Assembly (NCBI GenBank): GCA_016871335.1
Contig: VFZF01000006.1
Span: forward strand, 62,001 to 126,000
Source of the DNA: Acidimicrobiia bacterium
GTDB taxonomy: Bacteria > Acidobacteriota > Vicinamibacteria > Vicinamibacterales > SCN-69-37
DNA length: 64,000 nt
Reading direction: 5' to 3'
Positions within the stretch are counted from its first letter, which is position 1. Each line of letters opens with the position of its first letter. Below the pieces are notes generated by a model, which was not told the origin of the DNA, ran no database searches, and saw only the letters and a program-made list of their open reading frames with translations. A program made the translations under genes and the position numbers. This document shows, piece after piece, positions 44,126 through 50,284 of the stretch.

Positions 44126-45424
44126 ATGCCTGTTGTCTCCCTTTCCCCCATCCGTGCCGTCTCCGGTCTCCTTGCAATCCCCGGGGACAAGTCCATTTCC
44201 CACCGGTACGTGCTGCTGGGAGCCCTGGCCTCGGGGCGCACGACGATGCGGCATCTTGCGCCTGGCGCCGATGTCCGCGCCTCACTGGGGTGCGTCGCCG
44301 CGCTGGGCGCCAGTGTCCTCCGTGCCCCTGGCGGTATCGTCACGGTGGACGGGTGGGGCGAGGCGGGGCCGGGATCCCCGACAGGCCCGCTCGATTGTCT
44401 CAACTCGGGCACCACGATGCGGTTGTTGCTGGGACTGCTCGCGGGCTTCCCGGTTTCAGCCACACTGATCGGGGACGCCTCCCTCTCGAACCGCCCCATG
44501 CGACGTGTCATGGATCCCCTGCACGCCATGGGAGCACACGTCACCGCGGTTGAAGGCCGTGCGCCCGTCACCGTGACCGGGGGACGACTACACGCCACGA
44601 CGTGGACGCCGGCTGCGGCCAGTGCGCAGATCAAGAGCGCCATCCTGCTGGCGGGCCTGCGGGCGGAGGGAAGCACCACCGTAGTGGAACCCGCCGCCAC
44701 GCGCGACCATACCGAACGGGCGTTTCCGCTGTTCGGATTGACCTGTGCCGTCGATGGGTTGCGGGTCTCGGTAGACGGCGGGCAACGCGCCGTGGCGCCG
44801 TCCGGCACGCTCGACGTCCCCGGCGATCCGTCATCTGCCGCAGCATGGGCCGCACTCGCGGCATCGCTGCCGGGCTCACACGTCGAGTTGACCGGAGTCG
44901 CGCTGAACCCGCGCCGGCTGGGCTTTGTGGCGGCGCTCCAGCGCATGGGGGCTACCGTGGCCATCACAAAGACACACGTACTCGGCGGCGAACCGGTCGG
45001 CACGGTGGCAGTCACCTACGGCAACTGCGCCGACACCACCATCGAACCGGATGAGGTGCCGGGACTCATCGATGAACTTCCGGTCCTGGCGGCCTGCGCA
45101 GCACACGGACGTCGATTGGAAGTCCGCGGCGCCGGCGAACTCCGCGTCAAGGAAAGCGATCGGATTTCCGCGCTGGTCACCGGACTCCGAGCCCTCGGCG
45201 TTTCCGCCGAGGAGTTCACTGACGGCTTTGTGATCAACGGCCGGGCCCGCCTGCCCTGCGGCGGCCAGGCGGACGCAGTACACGATCATCGACTGGTGAT
45301 GGCGTTTACACTCGTGGCGCTCGGGGCCATCGGCCCATCGACGATCACCGATGCGGATGCGGTCGACGTCTCGTATCCCGGGTTCTGGACCGATCTCGCG
45401 GCTCTTCGTGTGCCCCTCGCATGA
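44126..45424 (+). CDS. aroA: 3-phosphoshikimate 1-carboxyvinyltransferase (EPSP synthase)
   Basis: Sixth step of the shikimate pathway, joining PEP to shikimate-3-phosphate. 432 residues; signatures IPGDKSISHR (K22, S23, R27), DCLNSGTTMRLLLGLLAG and RVKESDRISALVTGL are present, and EVPGLIDELPVLAACAA carries the catalytic Asp/Glu region. Its TGA overlaps the aroK ATG (ATGA), so the two steps are co-translated. Shared divergent spacer with the RsbW-like gene. Confidence 0.97.
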   Translation: MPVVSLSPIRAVSGLLAIPGDKSISHRYVLLGALASGRTTMRHLAPGADVRASLGCVAALGASVLRAPGGIVTVDGWGEAGPGSPTGPLDCLNSGTTMRLLLGLLAGFPVSATLIGDASLSNRPMRRVMDPLHAMGAHVTAVEGRAPVTVTGGRLHATTWTPAAASAQIKSAILLAGLRAEGSTTVVEPAATRDHTERAFPLFGLTCAVDGLRVSVDGGQRAVAPSGTLDVPGDPSSAAAWAALAASLPGSHVELTGVALNPRRLGFVAALQRMGATVAITKTHVLGGEPVGTVAVTYGNCADTTIEPDEVPGLIDELPVLAACAAHGRRLEVRGAGELRVKESDRISALVTGLRALGVSAEEFTDGFVINGRARLPCGGQADAVHDHRLVMAFTLVALGAIGPSTITDADAVDVSYPGFWTDLAALRVPLA

Positions 45425-45942
45425 ACACCGACAAGGTCTATCTGGTCGGCTTCATGGCGTCCGGCAAGAGCACCGTCGGCAGGCATCTGGCTGCGCGACT
45501 GCGCTGGCGCTTCGAAGACATCGACCATCTCATCGAGGTCCGCGAGCAAAAGACCGTCGCCGAGATTTTTGCCAGACACGGTGAGGCCTACTTCCGCACC
45601 GTGGAACGCGAGATGCTCGGCGTATTACAGCCGTTGCGCCACGTGGTCATCGCCACCGGCGGTGGCACATTTGCCGATCCCGACAACCGCGCGATGATCA
45701 ACATGGACGGCGCATCGGTATGGATCGACGTTCCCCTGAACGAACTTGTTGCCCGCATCCCCCTCGATGGGCGGCGTCCGCTCGCCGCCGATCGCCCGGC
45801 GCTTGAGCAACTATTTGCCGCGCGTGTCGACAAGTACCGCCTCGCCCACCTTCGAGTACAGGCCTCCCGGTCATCCGCGTCGGTGGTCGTCGATCGCATT
45901 CTAGACGCCCTGCACAGTGCGCCGGGGAACTGGCTCTCGTGA
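45421..45942 (+). CDS. aroK: Shikimate kinase
   Basis: Fifth step of the shikimate pathway. 173 residues; Walker A GFMASGKST (10-18), the shikimate-binding DID (33-35) and GEAYFRTVERE, and ATGGG around residue 80. It overlaps aroA by four bases. A truncated metallophosphoesterase reading frame starts within its stop codon (GTGA), suggesting that the original operon had a third gene. Confidence 0.95.
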   Translation: MNTDKVYLVGFMASGKSTVGRHLAARLRWRFEDIDHLIEVREQKTVAEIFARHGEAYFRTVEREMLGVLQPLRHVVIATGGGTFADPDNRAMINMDGASVWIDVPLNELVARIPLDGRRPLAADRPALEQLFAARVDKYRLAHLRVQASRSSASVVVDRILDALHSAPGNWLS

Positions 45943-46176
45943 CCACTCCCCTGCTTGTCCTGAGCGACATCCACGGCAACCTCGATGCGCTTGACACCGT
46001 GCCGGCAGACGCGGCATCCGGGGGCTGCGCAGGTGCCATCTGCCTCGATGATCTCGTCGGATAGAGGGCGTCACCCGGGAAGGTGCTCCAGTCCCTTCCG
46101 CGGCAATCACGATCGCGTGTTCGCCGGCATCACCACGGCCACACTGTTCAGCCAGGTCGCCCGGAGAGTGACCGCG
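45939..46176 (+). pseudogene. Metallophosphoesterase (calcineurin-like) remnant
   Basis: A GTG overlapping the aroK stop opens a 41-codon frame containing VLSDIHGNLDAL (motif I, DxH) and CLDDLVG where a GD motif is expected, ending in TAG at 46062-46064. In the +1 frame, beginning near 46096, FRGNHDRVFAG supplies the GNHD motif and then FSQVARR. The gap between the two motifs is about half the usual length and the frames differ, so this gene has suffered a frameshift, a stop and a deletion. The downstream half of the phosphatase is missing. Confidence 0.8.
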
Positions 46177-46335
46177 TCAGGACGAGTTCTTGCGGGAGGC
46201 GCGTTCTTCCCGGCGCTTCAGTTCGATCGCAAACGCGTCCCGCGCGGCGCGGGATCCGAGCACCCAGCCGATCACCACGCCGATCAGCAGCACCGCAGGG
46301 ATGAAGATGAAATGCGACGAGGTCATGCCGGCCAT
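46177..46335 (-). CDS. Small single-pass membrane protein, last gene of the ccm operon
   Basis: A 52-residue protein starting MAGMTSSHFIFIPAVLLLIG-like (residues 1-20 read MAGMTSSHFIFIPAVLLIGV) with one hydrophobic helix (about 9-27, ending GWVLGSRAARDA) and a charged C-terminal tail (ELKRREERASRKN). The ATG lies 1 base after the TGA of the CcmD-like gene. I do not recognise the family. Position and topology resemble small helper subunits such as CcmD, so a role in haem export or cytochrome maturation is possible. Confidence 0.65.
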   Translation of the reverse strand: MAGMTSSHFIFIPAVLLIGVVIGWVLGSRAARDAFAIELKRREERASRKNSS

Positions 46336-46336
46336 G

Positions 46337-46639
46337 TCAGCGGCCCTCGCGCCCCTGATTCAGCCTGCGGGTCACGGCCGACAGGTCCTGCTCCACCTGG
46401 CCGATGCGGCGCCAGATGACCCAGAGATACCCCATCAACGCCACCCAGACAAACGCATAGGCGTAGAACACCAGCGGCGCCGCCGGCAACACTTCCCGGT
46501 TCGTGACCTCACTCATCGGGATGAAGCCTTCAGGCGCCGGCGGCTGCTGCGCCAGTACTGCGGTCGAGACCGCCGCGACACATACGGCCACGGCCGCGAC
46601 CCATCTGACATTGAACATCTTCCATCTGACATTGGTCAT
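46337..46639 (-). CDS. CcmD-like small haem-exporter membrane protein
   Basis: 100-residue protein. An N-terminal signal or helix (about 12-30) ends near VLAQQPP. The diagnostic part is PLVFYAYAFVWVALMGYLWV followed by IWRRIGQVEQDLSAVTRRL, the single helix plus basic tail of CcmD, which connects CcmC to CcmE. Two start codons exist, at 46639 and 46618, created by a 21-base tandem duplication; the second gives 93 residues. It lies 8 bases after ccmC. Longer than typical CcmD because of the extra N-terminal segment. Confidence 0.75.
   Translation of the reverse strand: MTNVRWKMFNVRWVAAVAVCVAAVSTAVLAQQPPAPEGFIPMSEVTNREVLPAAPLVFYAYAFVWVALMGYLWVIWRRIGQVEQDLSAVTRRLNQGREGR
46601..46639 (-). repeat. 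Two-copy 21-base tandem repeat at the ccmD start
   Basis: Two 18-base copies (46601-46618 and 46622-46639) differ at 2 positions and are spaced by a 21-base period. Each begins with ATG on the minus strand and encodes M-x-NVRW. The duplication provides two in-frame start codons. Confidence 0.8.
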
Positions 46640-46647
46640 CTCACACC

Positions 46648-47313
46648 TCAGTCTTCAAGTTCCGCGTAGACCGCCTCGAGCGTCGACTTGCTGCGCTCCA
46701 GACGCACCCGCAACAACAACAGCGCGACGTACAAGCACAGGAACGCCGCCAGACACCAGTAGAACGGGAACCGCATTTCCGGACTGAGCGTGCGTACCAC
46801 GGTGGTCTTCGGATGCAGCGTGCGCCACACGTTCACCGACCAGTAGACAAACGGCACGTTCGCCATGCCGAAGACGCCAACCGCAGCCGCCAGCACATCA
46901 CTGCCGGGACCGGCGAATCGACGCAACAGCGTGTACGCCACAAAGATCAGCCACAACACCAGCGAGGTGACCAGTCGCACATCACCCCAGTCCCACCAGA
47001 CGCCCCAGGCCTTCCTCGCCCAAAGCGGCCCGGTGACCAGCACGATGATGCCGAACACCACGACCAGTTCGGCGCCGGCAATCGCCATGCGGTCCGAGCC
47101 CGGCGTGCGCCGCGCAAGATAAATCGCGCTGGCAATCCCGCACACAAAGGCGGAGGCGAACATCACCATCGCCGAGGGCACATGGAAGTAGAAGATCTTC
47201 TGAATCAACCCCATGGTGGATTCATAGGGTGCGGCATCGATGACAAACGGCGCGCCGGCAAACAGCACTATCGCCACCACGACCAGTCCGGCAATCAGTC
47301 GATTCTGTCCCAT
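46648..47313 (-). CDS. ccmC: Haem handling protein CcmC (CcsA/CcmC family)
   Basis: Inner-membrane haem handling protein that attaches haem to CcmE. 221 residues with 6 predicted helices, conserved histidine in IFYFHVPSAMV (H44) and the WWD domain WGVWWDWGDVRL, and a second loop histidine near WRTLHPKTT. It is followed by the CcmD-like gene (8 bases). Standard length. Confidence 0.95.
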   Translation of the reverse strand: MGQNRLIAGLVVVAIVLFAGAPFVIDAAPYESTMGLIQKIFYFHVPSAMVMFASAFVCGIASAIYLARRTPGSDRMAIAGAELVVVFGIIVLVTGPLWARKAWGVWWDWGDVRLVTSLVLWLIFVAYTLLRRFAGPGSDVLAAAVGVFGMANVPFVYWSVNVWRTLHPKTTVVRTLSPEMRFPFYWCLAAFLCLYVALLLLRVRLERSKSTLEAVYAELED

Positions 47314-47321
47314 CGCGACTC

Positions 47322-48011
47322 CTACGATTCCGCCATCACCGCGTCAAACACCCACAACGCGAGCGTCAGAAACACCGCGTCAAAGAATACCAGCATGGAG
47401 AGCCAGACCTCCGCACGGGCCATATTCGGCTCCGCCGACAGCAACGCCGCCGTCCCGCTGACACCGGCAATCATCACGGGAACCGTCAACGGATACAACA
47501 CCACCGGCAGCAGCACGTCACGCGACTGACTGCGGTTGAGCATCGCGCCGAACAGGGTGCCCACGCCGGCAAACCCCAGGCCACCCGCCACCAGCAGACC
47601 CAGCAGATGCCAGAACACGCCATCCAGCGACACCCGGAACAACACCACCACCAACGGGCCGACGACCGCCACCACGAGCGACATGATCACCAGCATCCCG
47701 ATCAACTTGCCGAGGTACAGCGCGGCGCGCTCGACGGGCGCCAAGAGCAGCGCCTTCAACGTCTCCGACTGCCGCTCCCGCTCGAAGGTGCGCCCCAGCG
47801 CCAGCGTGCCGGAGAACGCCAGCGCCACCCACAAGATACCGGCGGCCGCGTCCGTCAGTGGCGCGCCATCCACCACAAAGCTGAACGAAAAAATCAGCAC
47901 TACGGCCACGGCAAAAAACACCGTCGTGTACAACAACTCGCGGCTCCGGGCCTCGACGACGAGGTCTTTCCGCGCGATGATGCCCACCGTCTTCCAGAAG
48001 CCCGGCGTCAC
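47322..48011 (-). CDS. ccmB: Haem exporter permease CcmB
   Basis: ABC-type membrane subunit of 229 residues that works with CcmA in the release of holo-CcmE. About 6 hydrophobic helices; the N-terminal IIARKDLVVEARSRELL and the cytoplasmic FERERQSETLKALLLAPVER match CcmB. Overlaps ccmA by four bases and precedes ccmC by 8. Confidence 0.94.
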   Translation of the reverse strand: MTPGFWKTVGIIARKDLVVEARSRELLYTTVFFAVAVVLIFSFSFVVDGAPLTDAAAGILWVALAFSGTLALGRTFERERQSETLKALLLAPVERAALYLGKLIGMLVIMSLVVAVVGPLVVVLFRVSLDGVFWHLLGLLVAGGLGFAGVGTLFGAMLNRSQSRDVLLPVVLYPLTVPVMIAGVSGTAALLSAEPNMARAEVWLSMLVFFDAVFLTLALWVFDAVMAES

Positions 48012-48721
48012 CGCGTCTCCTGCAGCGCGAGGCGGTAGCGGTCCCGCAGGGATCCGCTGCCGGCGACAATCGGGAACGCGCGGCCACGATCAATACACAC
48101 CGCATCATCGACCAGCGTTTCCGCGGTGTCGAAGTCGTGTGTCGCCATGATCACAATGGCACCGTCAGCCGCGAGCGTGCGTAGTCGCGCAATCAGGATG
48201 TGCGCGGACGCGTCATCCAGTCCCGTGAACGGCTCATCGAGCAGCACCAGCCGGGGACGGTGGATCAAGGCGCGCTCGAGGGCAAGCCGTTGCCGCAGAC
48301 CGCGCGAGAAGCCGCCGGAGCGGTCGTCGGCGCGGTCGGTGAGGCGCGCGAGGGTGAGGCATTCGGCGACCCGGGCGTCCAGATCAGGCACGCCGTAGAG
48401 CCGCCCGAAAAATGCGAGGTTCTCGGCCGCTGTCAGGTCGGGATACAGGTAGAGATCGTGCCCAAGGACACCAATTGACGCGCGCAATACATCTCCGGCG
48501 GTCTCTGACGCATGCGTACCGTACAGCACTTTGCCCGCAGAGGGCCTGAGCAACGTGGCGAGGATGTTCAGGAGCGTGGACTTGCCGGCGCCGTTGGGGC
48601 CGAACAGGCCGAGCACGCGGCCCGCCTGGGCCTCAAGCGAGACATGTGCCAGCGCCCGCCGACGCCCGTAGGTCCGTGACACGTCCTGGACGCGTACGGT
48701 GGTGAAATCCAGATCAGGCAC
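48008..48721 (-). CDS. ccmA: Haem exporter ATP-binding protein CcmA
   Basis: 237-residue ABC ATPase. Walker A GPNGAGKST (41-49), a divergent signature GFSRGLRQRLALERAL, and Walker B RLVLLDEPFTGLDD. CcmA-CcmB powers release of haem-loaded CcmE from CcmC/D. It overlaps the upstream unassigned membrane protein by 8 bases. Confidence 0.94.
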   Translation of the reverse strand: MPDLDFTTVRVQDVSRTYGRRRALAHVSLEAQAGRVLGLFGPNGAGKSTLLNILATLLRPSAGKVLYGTHASETAGDVLRASIGVLGHDLYLYPDLTAAENLAFFGRLYGVPDLDARVAECLTLARLTDRADDRSGGFSRGLRQRLALERALIHRPRLVLLDEPFTGLDDASAHILIARLRTLAADGAIVIMATHDFDTAETLVDDAVCIDRGRAFPIVAGSGSLRDRYRLALQETR

Positions 48722-49754
48722 GCCGGGCCGGCGCGGTCGCTGCGCCCCAGATGCCCCACCCCATAATGGCGAGGCCCAACAACAGCGCGGTCCACTGCGG
48801 CCAGGTGGGATGATGCGGCAGCCCGGAAAAATCCACGACGAGCGCCTGCCCGGCCTGGATGGCGGGACCGGACGCGAAGATCAGTGGCTGCCCGTTGCTG
48901 TCGACCATGTTGCGCGCCGTCACCTGCGGTGAGGCGATTTCGAGCGCACCGCGTTGCTCGACGAGGAGCGTCAACTGCTGAAGCGTCGCGGGCCACACCT
49001 GCGTCAGTTGAGTCGTGGCACCGCGGTAGGGCAACTCGTACGCCGCCTCCACACGCGTCACGCCCGGAGCGAAGGGGCCGGTGACGATGATGCGGGGGCC
49101 GTTGGCGGTCGCCTGTTTTGACGACTCGGGCAGCATGCCCGTGCCGCGCGCTTCACGCGGGAGATCAAAAATCAGGGGACCATCGATGTCCACCGGCGTG
49201 GAGAGCGCGTTGACCACCTCCATCACGTAGAACACCGTCAGCCCGTTTTCGGCGAGTTCCACGATGACACGCGACTCGGGCCCAAGCACGACCGTGCCCT
49301 TGACCGGCGCGGCCCCCGGCTCGGCGGGAGGTGCAGCAACAGCCGCCTCGGCCGGATCAGTGGCCACAAGCGCCACCATCATGCCGGTCGTGTCGATCGG
49401 AATCGGTTGTGAATCGAGGCGCACCCCGTTGACCATCGTGCTGACGCGCACGGTGTTCCCCACGCGGAGCCCGGAGACGAGCGCGCGGCCATCCTCCCCC
49501 GTCGTGACGGTGCGCGACTCACCATCGACAGAGACATCCACCAAATGACCGGTGACTGGATTGCTGAAGTCTCCGATGGCCACACGCACCGACAGGCTGC
49601 CGGGCGGAACGTCCGCGGACGGCAACGGCCGCCCGGACATCTCCCGGAAGTTCGGCATCTGCGCCAACGCGACCGAAGGGCTGCACAGCAGGACGCCCGC
49701 AAGGGCGATAAAGACTCCTGCCCTGAGCGAGCGAAGCGAGTCGAATTGGGTCAC
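48714..49754 (-). CDS. Unassigned secreted/membrane protein of the ccm operon (carboxypeptidase-regulatory-like domain)
   Basis: 346 residues from a GTG that overlaps the CcmI-like gene's stop (GTGA). Signal peptide up to VALAQ. An Ig-like carboxypeptidase-regulatory domain (about 40-120: GHLVDVSVDGESRTVTTGED) is followed by a beta-rich domain (about 150-310) and one C-terminal helix (WTALLLGLAIMGWGIWG), leaving a short cytoplasmic tail. I do not recognise the family. It is translationally linked on both sides inside the ccm operon, so a role in haem or apocytochrome handling is plausible. Residues 4-12 are encoded by a GCGA-rich repeat-like segment. Confidence 0.72.
   Translation of the reverse strand: MTQFDSLRSLRAGVFIALAGVLLCSPSVALAQMPNFREMSGRPLPSADVPPGSLSVRVAIGDFSNPVTGHLVDVSVDGESRTVTTGEDGRALVSGLRVGNTVRVSTMVNGVRLDSQPIPIDTTGMMVALVATDPAEAAVAAPPAEPGAAPVKGTVVLGPESRVIVELAENGLTVFYVMEVVNALSTPVDIDGPLIFDLPREARGTGMLPESSKQATANGPRIIVTGPFAPGVTRVEAAYELPYRGATTQLTQVWPATLQQLTLLVEQRGALEIASPQVTARNMVDSNGQPLIFASGPAIQAGQALVVDFSGLPHHPTWPQWTALLLGLAIMGWGIWGAATAPARRA
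49721..49746 (-). repeat. Short GCGA-rich element within the signal peptide codons
   Basis: The plus strand contains GCGA units in GAGCGAGCGAAGCGAG between 49725 and 49740, flanked by CCCT and TCGAA. From memory, similar short elements recur in many high-GC genomes. Only this copy was noticed in the window. It encodes FDSLRSLRA in the gene at 49754. Confidence 0.4.
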
Positions 49755-50284
49755 GCGTTGACACTCCCGAGTCGTTCGCCGCACTGCTTGCAGAACTTGG
49801 CGTCGCCGTCATTGGCTGTCTGGCAGCGTGCACACGTCGCCGTTCCGGCGCTCCTGACCGCAGGCGCGTGCACCTGTGGCGCATCCGCAGGAATGGAGTC
49901 GAGCTGCTCCATGATCAGCAGCGCGCGTTGTTTGAGACGCCCAAGCATGTCTTCGTAATCGGCGTCGCTGACCTTCTTCATCCCGTAGTCGAACTCGAGG
50001 TCCTTGATCGCGCGCAGCACGGTGGCCTTGTCCTGCTCAAGGACTTCACGCTGTCTGGCGCCAAGCACCGGCGCGCGGTTCTTCGATAACAGGCCCAGGA
50101 CGGCCTGATGCAGCGCATATGCCGTATACCCGGACGCCAGCGCGGCGGCACTGAGCAGCAGCAATGCGGCGGGATGGGTATTGCGCGCCATCACGACGGC
50201 GGCGGTCGCCGCCACCATCGACAGCAACACGTAGAAATGTCCGGCAGTAAACGGGGCGGGCTCAGTCGAGGTCGCGGAGCTCAT
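49751..50284 (-). CDS. CcmI-like membrane protein with C-terminal zinc ribbon
   Basis: 177 residues. Two N-terminal helices (about 18-62) precede a cytoplasmic coiled region, LEQDKATVLRAIKDLEFDYG then KKVSDADYEDMLGRL, that matches the N-terminal domain of CcmI/CycH. A C-terminal zinc ribbon C-A-R-C...C-K-Q-C (CARCQ, FCKQCGERLG) replaces the usual TPR domain. The ATG at 50284 overlaps the end of the ccmF-ccmH gene by 23 bases. Likely an apocytochrome-ligation helper; inference. Confidence 0.8.
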   Translation of the reverse strand: MSSATSTEPAPFTAGHFYVLLSMVAATAAVVMARNTHPAALLLLSAAALASGYTAYALHQAVLGLLSKNRAPVLGARQREVLEQDKATVLRAIKDLEFDYGMKKVSDADYEDMLGRLKQRALLIMEQLDSIPADAPQVHAPAVRSAGTATCARCQTANDGDAKFCKQCGERLGSVNA

